A DNA stretch of 64,000 nt, taken from assembly GCA_011319805.1 (NCBI GenBank), contig SJRY01000234.1:682001-746000 (forward strand), in the 5' to 3' direction. This DNA comes from Macrocybe gigantea. Its lineage: Eukaryota > Basidiomycota > Agaricomycetes > Agaricales > Callistosporiaceae. Positions 1 to 11,559 of this stretch are shown piece by piece. Position 1 is the stretch's first letter, and the number at the start of each line of letters is the position of its first letter. The notes below the pieces were generated by a model. That model searched no databases. It had not been told where the DNA came from and saw only the letters and a list, made by a program, of their open reading frames with translations. A program made the translations under genes and the position numbers.

Positions 1-257
1 TTGTCGCTGAATTGGCCAGAATGAGGGTAAAAAAAGGAATGCTCACGGCATCAGTCAGATGACGATTGCGCTCGAACTCGGCGCGGATCCAGGCGATCGT
101 CTCCTGCCTAGTGTGCCAGTCGGGTATCGCTTTGGAGGATGATGAGAAGATGCATAGGTATATGGGAGGTTGAGTTACTTCTTGTAGCGCGAATGGCGTA
201 TCTGTAGAGGTCGAGAGCCTGCTGCTTCAGAATGAAATGTTTGAGCGTCGGTTGCAT
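1..257 (-). CDS. LYRM2: LYR-motif protein, LYRM2-like (3' end beyond window)
   Basis: The first exon carries the LYR signature (ALDLYRYAIRATR) preceded by a short basic-hydrophobic helix (TLKHFILKQQ). After a GT-AG intron the frame resumes with IPDWHTRQETIAWIRAEFERNRHLTD, and a second intron donor follows. The order LYR helix, Trp, then Arg-rich helix is that of the small Complex1_LYR family, closest to LYRM2. Members are mitochondrial proteins of roughly 90 residues that act in assembly of respiratory or Fe-S complexes. The last exon lies outside the window on the left. An in-frame ATG 42 bases further upstream (297-299) could also start translation, but the family usually starts close to the LYR helix. 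It is divergent from the next gene, about 110 bp away. Family is fairly sure; the exact paralogue is inference. Confidence 0.72.
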
Positions 258-366
258 GAGTGAAAGCAGGTGTGAAAGAATTACCAAATTCGTTTGCATT
301 CAAATCACGCATGCAACACTTGCACCTGCTCTGCATCACCTTTTTTTTTACGACGACGACCCGACA

Positions 367-3300
367 ATGGCAGCCCTCGAAGTTGACAATATACCACAAC
401 CTCTTTCGCCGGATCAACTTCCAATTGCCGTTTCTCTGACCTCAGCTGTGGCGGACCTTTCCCTCAAAAACGACACCTCACAACCTGACCAATCACCCCC
501 TGCAAAACGCATTATGTCGACCTCTCATCCTCGAATCTACACCCGTGCCCAGCTTCTACGTCTGCACAACTCACCTCTTGTGCAAGGTCCGCCCAATATG
601 CCAGAGCTGAAAGATTGGTTTGGGTATGCTTCAGCTTCCGGCTGTCTTCTTTAGTCTGATCCCTCCTCCACAGCACTGAAAACGAGCAAAATCTCCACAA
701 GAAGGATAGTGAGCCGCTAAGTCCGAATAACGCACGAGACAGGCGGTGTGTGGGGTTTCTTATTTCCTTGGTTTGCTTGCTGACCTGACTTATGCCCGCA
801 GCTTCAGGCGTGACGTTGAAGACGCCGGTAAGCAAGCTCGGCGGTGTTATAAACTTGGAAAGTCCACTCATCACACGTTACAGACTCGCCTGGGAGACCC
901 AGCTTTCGGTCTGCTCAGTCCCAACCTTCTCAAATGGGAAATTTTAAGCATCATTCGCTTCGTACCTCGGAACGTGATCGCGAAAGGGACGGGGATCGGG
1001 ATAAGGACGGGCAAGAGAGACTTAGAAATGTATGTGCATACTTCCTCACTCGTTTCTTCTGCTCGCCATCTCAGATATCTCTATCAGCTCTCTGAGAAAT
1101 ACGATCGCGACCGCCTCGGTCTCTCGAGCGCCAGTCAGAGGAACAAGGAACGAGACCCTCAAGCCATTCTGGCTTCGGGTTCCACCGGCAGGCTGGGTAC
1201 TCAATCGGCAGTATCGTCCAGCGCCTCCCGACGAGTCGATGCCCGAGAGAATGCCAAAAGAAAGGCTGGAGAAGCTCGTGAAGATTGGAGAAGAGGTGCA
1301 GTGTTGACGACATACCCCCGGTTTAGCATTCATTAATCTACTACTTCAGGATCAGAACCCCGTTCCACACGAGATGAACGTATGTTGCATTGATCGTTCT
1401 CTTTCTTTTCCTATATTTATTCTGGCTTAGGTTTCGACCCCAACCGAAAAGACAGGGACGATCGTGAGCGACCGAGATCCCGCCTCCGGGACAGCTCAAA
1501 GAACAGGCGTGATCCATCTACTTCCCGTCGAGAACGGGAAAAGGAACGCGATCGTGACGACAGGGATAGGACTCGTAACGATCATCTCGACCGGGACGAC
1601 GGACGTAGAGGTCGTGATAATGACAAAGGCACGGAGGCTGATGATCCAAGGAGATGGCGAGACGATGGAAAACGTGACGAAAGGATAGCAGGAAGGCGCG
1701 AAAGAGGCGCGGACAGAGAATATCGAGACAAAGATCGCGTCAAGGACAAGACGTCCCAGGAATCCGGTTGGGACAATTCGAGTGACAAACGTTGGACAGG
1801 CACGGAAGAGCGGGACGGCCGCCCGAAGCGTGCCTCTGGTCGCGACCGAAAGCAAGGTCCTTACTCGGATGATCGAGATGACCGCAAAGAGCGCGAGCGA
1901 GAAAAGGAACCCGCTTGGATGGAGACGTACGTTCCAAGCCCGACGGCGTCCGCCTCGCTCGATGGCAAATTGGCCGAAGGCGAGCTAGATGGTATCCAGG
2001 CATGGAAGAAGGGAATGAAGGAAAAGGAGCAGAAAGAGAAAACCACCGACTCGGTAGCGGAGGCTGGAGATTCAAACACTCGTCAAATCCTTCCCAACCT
2101 ACTGACCTCGGCGAACAAAGTTGACGAGCAGCAGCTGGATGAGATTCAGCTTTTCCGGTTACTTATGAAGCGTGAGGAAGAAAAGAAGCGGAATGAAACT
2201 AGCAAGGATGTCATTCCCAAAGACGAGCAACCCACCCCTGCCGTGACAGCCACTCCTGGCTCAGACAGCACTGAAGGTATTCTTATATTGACTTCTTTCG
2301 CATTATGACTCAATGGTTCGAATGGCACTAGTTCCACGCTTGACTCCTCAACCCACTATTTCCCCTGTCGGCGAATCGTCTTCGGCAGCGAAGCCGATCA
2401 ATTCTTTGTTGTCCCTTCTGGGTCCCAAGGAGCCCATTGCTGCATCTATCTCAGCGCCTTCTCATCTGAACGAGCCCAGAATTCCGCCCTTGTCTGCAAA
2501 CTCAGAACGTCCTTACCAAGATCAAACTTCGCCTCCCTTTAATCCACCCGCGGGATCGCGTCTACTGGCTTTCGCTAAAACATCTTCAGCCATTGCTCGC
2601 CCACCGTCTACTGGCCTGCAGGCCGTGCAAAGTTGTGCGTATTCTCTAGCCCTCTAACCCACGTTACTGATATATCATCCAGCAGTCCCTCGGGCTTCCC
2701 AGCAATCAGAACTCGCTACCCAACACGGGCTTATCAAGTCCCATTCCCCAACCGGCTTCTCCCCCTTCGACGATTTACGTGTGTTAAGCTTGCGACTTTT
2801 CTGTCTACTCGATCCCTAACTGCCACCCTTTCATTTTCAACAGGCAAGCAAGAGACGACTTTGGCTCAAGAGTATCCACCCGACAGCGGCGCGCCTTATC
2901 CAAGTGGCAAAGGGAGTCGCTTTGCCAAGTTTTTTGAAGGCAAAGCAAAGGAAGGTCAAGCTCCCTTCGCCAAGGGCCAGACTCTACCCAGTGACTCTTC
3001 TTCTCCTGTGCCATCCATGCGACACGAGAGTACGACTTACAACGGCGCCCTTGGCAACCATGCCGATCAACGCACCGTTGAGGATCTGTATGCCATGCTC
3101 AATAATTCAATTCAGGTACCGCATTTGGTGGATCGAATGGCAACTTTGCTGACCTAGGATGTATCTTGACAGCGAGGTGGACAAGGTTATCTTCCTGCCG
3201 CAATGCCCCACGTTCCGAGCCCATCATACTCTCACCATCCTCAGTCTGGACTCCATCCCACACAACTTCAGCCTCCTCAAGCGACCCGGCTCGAATCATT

Positions 3301-4159
3301 GTACGATAGTCGTTTGGACGACCGTAATTTCACCCCGGATGGAATGGTCCCCGGCTTGAGACCCGCCATTCCTCCGCGACGGGACAATGTTCCTGCTTAT
3401 TCTGAGAATGTGGACGACAATTTGTCGTTCAACATCCAGCGTCTGCAATCACAGCAACCACCGCGAAACCTCGATCCGTTACTGTCCAACCTCTCTGCTC
3501 CCTTGTACGGCCAGCAACCTGGCCGTAGCCCTAATATATCATTACAACAGCATCCATTCCGTGGCGGACCGTCCCCCATTCCGAATCAGTCAAACATGCA
3601 AACACCCCAACACCCTCAACGCCTACCTCCGGGGCTGGCCAATCTAGGAGGCAGGCCACCCCACGAACCATCGCAATTCATGGGCATGCCAGGAGTCCCT
3701 TCTCCAGGTCTTCACCCGTCTATCAATATCAACGGTTCCCCTCACCAATTGTATAACTCCTTCGTACCGACGAATAACCTTGGTTATGGCTCAAGCCCAC
3801 AGATGCGGGTGCCGCCCCAATTTCCAAGCCCGGTCACACACCATCCAATGGGTGGCCTTGGTCACCCAAACAACCTAGAATTCCGTCCTCCTAATCAAGG
3901 TCAGATATTAGGTCTCGGAGGCGTGGGTTCCAATTCTCTGCGAAATGGCGGTGGTTTCGGCGGCCAACAAGGAGCCGGTCCCCAGATCCAAGGCGCACCA
4001 GTGACACTCCGACAGCAGCAGCAGCAACTTCCACCACAAATGTTGCCGCACGTGCTCCCTCCTCATCCATCCCAGCCAGGATTAAATCATAATGGCCCAA
4101 GCAGCCAACCTGCACATGATTTAATGGCGCTGCTGATGGGTGGCTCCCACCGGGAGTAG
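367..4159 (+). CDS. Long low-complexity protein with eIF4E-binding motif (4E-T/Eap1-like)
   Basis: Starts at ATG 367. Residues 58-64 read YTRAQLL, which fits the canonical eIF4E-binding motif Y-x4-L-hydrophobic, followed by a short conserved-looking block (PPNMPELKDWFG). The protein is then split over many short exons with GT-AG introns of about 50-60 bp. The middle is Arg/Asp/Glu-rich (DRDRERD-type repeats), then comes EPAWMETYVPSP, an acidic-basic helix, a Pro/Ser-rich part and a Gln/Pro/Asn-rich tail ending SQPAHDLMALLMGGSHRE at 4159. An N-terminal 4E-binding site on a long disordered scaffold is the layout of eIF4E transporter and yeast Eap1, which repress translation and promote mRNA decay. 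I infer that role; nothing enzymatic is visible. Exon limits in the Arg-rich part are approximate. Confidence 0.62.
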
Positions 4160-6641
4160 ATGAACATTCCAACACGACCGAGACATTCTAATCTCGCGCT
4201 ATATTCTTTTTTGTTCCCTTTGTTCAGTTTCGTTCCTTGTTTTCTTTTTTTTTTCCTGCATTTAATCTCATCACATACACCTGCTTGTGCGTCTTTATGA
4301 GGTTCCGCCGGCAGTTTCACATGTCTCGGTTGTGCAGTATGTCAAGAGTGCTGAATTCAGGCTCGTATCCCCTTCTTTCCTAGTCTACCATATCCTGCAG
4401 GCTCAACCTGCGTTGTTCCCATTTTCCTCTGTCGACGAATAGCATTGACGTCGTGAATACAAACCACACATGTCTTGGGAGCTCATGGACACAGTAAAGC
4501 GATGTTGCGGCCACCGGACTGAGGTACATCCGAGTTGCAAGGCCTTGACATCATGTTTTGCGGGTATCATTGCATTCATACGTAGCGATATGTTGCATGT
4601 GCGATCCCGATCAGATCTTGGTTCGTCGCGATTCTCGTCGCCAATGACCTAAAGCAAAGCGATGGAGCTCGAAATTAATGACAGACATATCGTGCATATA
4701 TAGTTCGGGCGAGGACCGAGTGTCAAGCTGTCTCTAAACTCGTGTCAGTGCTGTCGCCAACGATTATCAACGCATTCGTAGGCACCAGGCGGTCACCGAA
4801 AAAAAGACAGGGCTGATGTGCAACTTGATTTATCTGCGAATATCGGATGAAATGCCTCTCAAAAGCCGATGGTGAAGGTGGCGCACACTTGCTATTCGCG
4901 ACGATCCCATTCATGCGAAGACGCTAGCCTAGGCAATGCATGTTTCAATGTATACCGGAACACCTGGGACTACATGAATGGCGATAAACCTGAGACATCT
5001 TTCACGAAGAAGAGGCTTAGACTTGGATGATGGACGTCAATGTGTTACATAAAAATCATAATTCAAGCAGATTAGTGTGCAGGTGCAGAGGGGAGGTCAC
5101 GCTGGGTGATTGAGTCGGAAATAACAAGGTAGCATTTGGAATCGTAGCACGCAGACAGCCCTGGTCAGAACGTCGATGGGAAGAGTAATAACCCATCGGG
5201 ATTTCTTATGTAATTGACGGATGATAGGGATTCGATAAGAAGTGACTGATGGGGCCAATGCGCGCGTACTCATTCTCTGTTCATTTCTGGGGTAATGAGC
5301 AGCGATTCAGGCAGGGTTCCATGGCATGGGATACGATGAGCAGAGCGGTTTTAGGAAGGTCAAGAATCACGACGGAGGAGGAAGAATCGTCGGAGCAGTA
5401 AAGTTGTTGCATGTAGCTAAACCGAAATGGGATTACATAATTGAATTAGGGCGCGAAGAGCGTGGCTTTGACATGCGCTGCCTGCAGGCAAGAAACGTGG
5501 TGAGGTCTTTTTTTTTTAAAATCAAAACAGGGATTGAATATTTATCTGAGCCTGGACGCAACTATTAGAGCGGCGCAAGCGATCCACGTTTTGACCGCGT
5601 TGCACACCGTCGACCGCCCTTGAAAAGTAGTGTGACAGCCACCTACTTTCTCAATCCTCTTCATCTGTGGTCTCGCTCATCGCCAGCACCTGCTCGATTC
5701 ACTTCGAGCGCCACTGCTTCCGCTGCCGCCGCCAACTCACCCATAGTCGTTCTTTTACCTCTTTCTTTTGACTTGCGCTCTAGCGTCTGCAAACTAGATC
5801 TCGCCCTAATTACTCCGTGGTTGTCTTTCGTTTGACCACGGGTCCAAAGCCATTCATTCTTTCGAATAGACCATTTGGGTGCGTCGCTGTTTGCCTAGTG
5901 CATCCCAAGCGATGGGCTGACGAGGTTCGTTACCGGTAGATCTACAGTTGGAGGCGAGCATTTTTGTCCGCAAGACCTCTTGTGAGTAGCATCTCTCTTG
6001 GACCTTGAGCTTGCCCAGCGTTGCTGACAGCGATGCCAGCCAAGGTGAGCTTGTGATCGACGTCATGGGCGTGACTTGTGTACGCCGCAAAACGTGGGGT
6101 CGTGGGAAGGCGGGTAGACGGTGCCCATATTAGGAAATATCCGGCGAAAATGGGACACTGTTGGGACAGATTGTGAGAGAGTGTGTGATGGTTACAACCA
6201 CTTCACATCTTTCACATTTCTTCACATTTCCCATTCATCTTCCTTTTCTTGGAAAAAAAACCCGGCTGTCCCCATTTGTCAGCCATTTCATACTCCGCTC
6301 TTGTCCTCGTTCCCCTCGTCGCCCTTTTGCTCCTCGATGTCGTCGATTGAGCCTCTGCGTTCGACGTTCTGACCCCGTTCTTCCCTCTCATTCCTCCCAT
6401 TACGACCGTAGACGCTGACGAACGCCACCTCTCCTTTCCTCTCCAGCTCGTTCCATCCCCTTCCTTCTCAGACGCCACTTTCTCCCATCATCGTTGCATG
6501 TTCCGCGTCTGCGCCTCAACTAGTGAGTCTCGCGCATTTCCGCCTCACCGGCGCATCCCCAAGACCAGCCCGCCCTTGGCGAGATCTGATCCGCGTTCTT
6601 CCTTTAGTTGTTGATCGATCCCAGCACCGCCTTATCTAGAC
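4160..6641. other. Gene-poor stretch and long cyclin leader
   Basis: No frame here has a recognisable protein or a convincing chain of spliced exons. The first 300 bases are T-rich and probably hold the 3' end of the upstream gene. From about 5600 the DNA is C/T-rich on the plus strand, as in promoters and long 5' leaders of basidiomycete genes, and leads into the cyclin ATG. Short open frames at 5326-5568 and 6121-6418 have no features of a protein. Confidence 0.5.
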
Positions 6642-8024
6642 ATGAAAGACATCACTGCCGCTCACAGCAGGCACTCCCGCAACTCCTTTGTCTACCCGAA
6701 AAAACGTCCTTCGCCCCACGGCATCACAAAGCCGCAAAAGTCACCGCTGGTGTCTTCCAGTGGCTTGATGAAGAAAACGCCTCGGTCTGCTAAGTCTGCT
6801 CTTCTACAGCAACGCCAGCGTGAAGCACAAATTCTCGCCCTGCGCAGAGAAGGCGTCTTTCTCGAGGAAGAGTACCGCGACGAAATTCGCTATTACATGC
6901 ACGACATGGAGGTGTGTTGCTCTCATCATACTTGTGATGTGGCGAGATTGATCTCACTTTGATGTCGTAACCGCCAGCGTTACACAATGTCGTCAACCCA
7001 GTCCATGGATCAGCAACCTGAAATAAGATGGCACATGCGCCCGTGTCTGGTGGACTTCCTTGTCGAGATCCACTTTACATTCCGGCTGCGTCCAGAGACT
7101 CTCTACCTGACCCTCAACATCGTTGACCGCTACGTATCCCGCCGCATTGTATATATCAAGCACTACCAGCTTGTCGGCTGTGCCGCTCTTTGGATCGCTG
7201 CCAAATTTGAGGATGCCAAGGAACGCGTGCCAACCGTACAAGAACTTGCCCAAATCTGTCGCGAGACATATGAAGAGTCTGCCTTCATTCAGATGGAAGG
7301 ACATGTCTTGTCCACGATACAGTGGACTCTTGGCCACCCGACCGCTGAAGCCTGGCTCCGGCTCATGTGCTGTGGTCCCGTCGTCGAAGATATGAAGGTC
7401 CAACACGTGGCGCGTTTTCTGATGGAGATAACTCTCTTCTACCGCGAATTCGTGAAGTATGCGCCTTCAACGATCGCATTGGCAGCGTTGACTCTAGCGC
7501 GTTTTCTCTGCGGCAAGCCCCGTCGTGTTTGGGAAGAAACGGACGAATGTCTAGAGGTCGTAGAGCACCTGGACAATCGTCTAGCGAAACACGTCAATGA
7601 CCTGTCCGAGACTTTGATCAAGAAGTACTCGTACGCTTTCTATTCAAAGGCGGCGACTTTCGTGGTGCAGTATTACCTTCAAGGAGGCCGTTTTACAAGG
7701 TACACCCTAGCCAACTTACCGGTGACTCCAAGGCGTGCTTCCGTCTCCGGCATCAGCACACCAGCAAGCTGCTCGACGACGTTGTCTGACTGTTCCGATG
7801 ATATGCCCGTCACCCCCACGACGCCATCGTTTTCCAGCGATCCATTCTCAAACTATTCGTCGGACGACAAGGAGAATATGACCACCTCATTTGAGCCTAC
7901 CATCAACAAGCAACGCACTGAAACCCCTCCAGACCAGTATCTTCCTCACGACTTTGTAACTTTCGGGCGTCCGGCTCTCCACAATTTGAACAACGTCTCT
8001 CCGCGAACAACAATTGTGTCATAG
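6642..8024 (+). CDS. G1-type cyclin (Cln/Puc1-like)
   Basis: Two exons, 6642-6911 and 6978-8024, joined by a 66-bp GT-AG intron, give about 438 residues. The cyclin box starts near residue 95: the block RWHMRPCLVDFLVEIH, then LYLTLNIVDRYVSRR, QLVGCAALWIAAKFED and ILSTIQWTL-type spacing, typical of cyclins that bind a CDK. A second, weaker helical half follows (IALAALTLARFLCG). The N-terminus is basic and Ser-rich (residues 1-60). The C-terminus is Ser/Thr/Pro-rich with several TP sites (PVTPRR, PVTPTTPS, TETPPDQ), likely CDK targets and degradation signals. The lack of a clear destruction box and the RPCLVDFL motif favour a G1 cyclin over a mitotic B-type cyclin. The long pyrimidine-rich leader upstream suggests translational control, but that is inference. 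Confidence 0.85.
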
Positions 8025-9368
8025 CAATTCCTTGTATTTCTCTCCGCGAGCTCCTGTTGTTTCACTGTCTGCAAAAAAGTGTCAAGTCCAAAAAGTGTAA
8101 TACCAACGCACCGTCGCGCATTCTCTTTCCTTTGCTCGCTTCGCTCTCATCCCCGATCAACAATCCATACATCATCCACATCTTTAATACATGGTGTCAG
8201 ACGTCAGGTTGACCGCGGATTCGGACAGGAACTTTGCCTTTTGATGGCGCCCACCAGTCCGTCTCTGAACATTAATCCTTGCGCTGCATCGAATGGCAAA
8301 CAGCAGCGTCTTCCATGTCGGACTCGTGATTTGACGCTTGTTTCCTCTGCTGCTCTCCTATGCACTCTTTGTCCGAGCACAACTTTGGTTTTCTTCGTTG
8401 CAATCTTTTATCGACTCGCCTCATACAATTCAACCACCCAACGTCGACAGCCATCCTTTACAGTCCTTCTAAAATATATTTTATTCTTCACTTTATCATA
8501 TTCTTCGGCCTCGATTCCCCCATCCCCTCGGGCATGTTGAGTATCGTTCATACTTTTTGGTCTGTTTGTCTTATAGGTACAGCATTCTTCTTTCATCTGC
8601 ACAATATTGCCACTCTTTGTTTCCGCATATCCCTTTCAAGCGCATCAGACTGTCGTACGTACCCAGCATACAACATACAAGCCTTAAGGGCTTACCCACC
8701 TACCTATCTTGTTCGCACTTTGTTCTTAAAAACCCCCATTAAACGTGAATCGCACGTTAGTTTTGCTATCATATCATGGGAGCTTTCCGTCACGAACATC
8801 TTTATTGCATCCGCCATGTTCGAAATCACACGCGAACCGAATTTCATCCTTCTCCATTTTCAATTTCTAGCGAACCTGATACGTGATATGTCTGCAGAAG
8901 CGCAAGGCTGGGCTGTGTGCCAATCAGAATCTGGTAGTTTGAGCGCACATGATCTAGGGCGCTCGACTAGATGTGCGGTCGCAAGAAAGTTGCGACAAGG
9001 GCGGCTGGTTGCGACTTTGACAGTCACACTACTCTGAAACAAGTCGGTTGGAACTTTCTCCCGAACCCTTCCAGAGTCATTCTTGTGCATAATTCGAAAT
9101 ACTCGGCAGGCTTTCTTACATACTAGAACCACCATCGGACAGATCAAAGATCATTTCACGTCAAGGGTTGAGAAAGAGTTTATCCAAAAGTCATGATTGC
9201 TGGATACTTCGTATGCATACATAACAATACTTTCACATCATGCGTCAACGATGGCGCCCTCCATCTCTTTTGACAATCGGCTTCTTTTTCACATCGCTCC
9301 AATTTCGGTAAACCTGTCTTGTTGCGTTGAAAGAAAGTTCCTTGCCATATGGTTCTTGTCCATTCTCT
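8025..9368. other. Intergenic, no supported gene
   Basis: Contains the 3' flank of the cyclin gene and the 3' flank of the oxidoreductase gene on the opposite strand. Open frames at 8079-8540 and 8360-9037 are T/C-rich with no domain, no splice chain and poor codon use; I do not treat them as genes. Confidence 0.5.
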
Positions 9369-11290
9369 TCATTCCAGGACCCACTGTCCGCCAGACTTCT
9401 TGATCCCAACGGGTCTCTTCTCATCAAGACTGATTCGGCCAGCATTGAGTATCGCCGTGGTCAACACAGTGTTGGCGATGGTCGGCAGCCCGTGAGAGTC
9501 ATATTCCCTTGGTCTGCTCAGGCCTGCGTTGACGCTGCGTGCCGCGTCGACGAACTTCTCTATGGAGATATAGCCGTAGCCGCGCTGACCATCAAAATGG
9601 CCAGTCTCCGATGGGGAGTATTTCATGCTGAAAGAAATTAGAACTTTATGGAATTTCTTTTCCCTGGGGAGTAACAAAATACACACTAGAATGGGTTGTA
9701 CCAGGCTTTTCCGGTATCATCGACCGTGACATCATATCCACGATGAGCTTGATCGACAGTAATATCACCCTGGTCATACAAATGAGCTGCTCGTCACGCA
9801 GACCATCTAAAAAACTCACTCTTTCTGCCATGTAGTACCAGTGTTGAGCAGAATGAACACCAGCTTTCAAGGGTGCTGTCCAGCTGGCCGTGTATACCGC
9901 CGTTCCTCGGTGCCTCGGGCTCTTGATCGACTGCCAGTCGACCAGGAGGGTGATTGTGTCCTCCGTTTCAGGAACGCAATTGTAGGGCTCTCCAGTCGCG
10001 ATTCCGGTCGCGGCGCTTGCCACGACGCGAGTAGGGACTGCAATATCCTGCAATATCCAGCAGCAAATATCGATGTGATGCGAAGAAAGGTAGTAACTGT
10101 GTAGCACGAGGTCACTTTGTCGCGTCACAAGCCCGACGAATGCAATGCGACTCACCTAATATCAGAATCTTTTCCGGCCCAAGCACGGAACGTTTCAAGC
10201 TGACTCTTGGGTTGACTCATCCATGCGTTGAAGAAGTTGAATTCTCCTAGAGAAGCTGCGCGCGCCTTGGCGTCACTGTAAACTGGGTCGAAGCTGGGTA
10301 AATGACGTGCATGAGACAACCTGACCGAGGGACGCCGAGGGACATTGACTACCGTTTGTGGTGCTCAACGAAGCATATAACATTGTGTTCCCTGGCGGCT
10401 TTGATGAGGGCTGTGTGATGGGAGAGAAGTTGTGTGGCGGGCTTTGTCACTAGGACGTGAACGCCGTGTTCAATCGCGTATATGGCAATATCGTAATGCG
10501 TGTCTAGGTAAAATGCGATGAATGCGCTGCAAGCCAGAGCGGTGAAAAGAAGACACACTGTCCGGTGTGAAGATTATGACGGCATCGCCGGGCTTCAGCT
10601 TGTCAATAGCTTGCTTGTCTAGGCTGACTGTGAGCCCGAGCGAAAGTGTAAAGCACTGAATGGCCCACAAGCTTCTGGATCTACCTTGTCTTCGTCGGGG
10701 AAAGAGTCAAAGCTGGGGTTTCATTTAGTGACTTGCCGGGAGCAGTCAAAGCGTGGTGGACGCGTACGTCAAATCCATGTCCTTGTACACTTGTCCAATA
10801 TTTTCGTTCAAGTGGTTTCTGATTGCAGGGAACTTTTTGCCGTTGACACCGACCATTCCCAGATGGTCGACCTAGAAGTACGTAGATGAACACCATGCAT
10901 GCTAATTTGGATGTAGGTAAACAGTAACCTTTGCACGCCTCCTCAAGTCAAAGAGGGTGAGGCCGACAACCTAGAGTTGACGTGTAAAGCGAAGGATGCT
11001 TTCGGAGAGGTGGGCACTCACACCGATCTGGGCAAAGACTAACATGTTAGCCAGACGGCAGGTTTTGATTGACTGACCTGGCACGCACTTTCTTATCTGA
11101 CTTTGATGCACCAGAACCAGTCCATCCTGTGGTGTATTCGCCCTTTGCGATGGTTAACAAAGAAGGAACAGATCGCGGCAGTGAGCTCTTACAGTACCAC
11201 CTAGGAAGGATTTCATGAGCCGGATACGACGGTCGAGGCGAATGATTGCTTACACATGAGAACGTTAAGCTTTGCAGTGTTGTCTGACAT
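9369..11290 (-). CDS. Gfo/Idh/MocA-family NAD(P)-dependent oxidoreductase
   Basis: Starts at ATG 11290 ([22 protein letters not shown] after two introns). This is a Rossmann-type start with a CGTGEYTTG turn, followed by SDKK, GL and FDLRRRG blocks. Further exons read [25 protein letters not shown], the conserved EKPx/TKP segment of this family, then [21 protein letters not shown] (the catalytic-region His block), and a C-terminal part [21 protein letters not shown] ending at 9369. The protein is spread over at least eight exons with short introns. Family members oxidise or reduce sugars, inositols or related polyols in the cytosol with NAD(P); the substrate cannot be read from sequence. It stands alone, so the neighbours give no pathway. 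Confidence 0.82.
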
Positions 11291-11559
11291 GATTCCTATC
11301 GCAGAGAAGGCGTGGCTTAGGCTTCATCTTGCGGTATATGTGGATTGATATAGAGAGGGGCGGAGCTGGGCGGACCGAGCGCCGGACGAGCCGGGACGGG
11401 GGCAGGTGCACCGCCACCAGGAACACGTGGTGCTCATGCCGGCAACACGTGTTGAGCGTGACGTCGTCGTGGATTTGGAGTCGGACGGGTCGTACATGGC
11501 GCAGAGCGAGCCGCCCGCTGCTGTTCACGCCGTATGTCCCTCTGAACGTCTCCTCCATT

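Noticed and set aside
6608..6793. Overlapping upstream ORF at the cyclin start
   Set aside because: It begins with TTG, not ATG, and overlaps the first cyclin exon in another frame; no reason to think it is translated.
8360..9037. 225-codon plus-strand frame behind the cyclin
   Set aside because: Hydrophobic text comes from T-rich 3' DNA; no family features, and short overlapping frames exist in other phases.
11329..11559. Upstream extension of the unknown Ser/Pro-rich protein to 11329
   Set aside because: The extension is Arg/Trp-rich, does not begin at ATG and overlaps the promoter of the divergent oxidoreductase; it does not look like protein.
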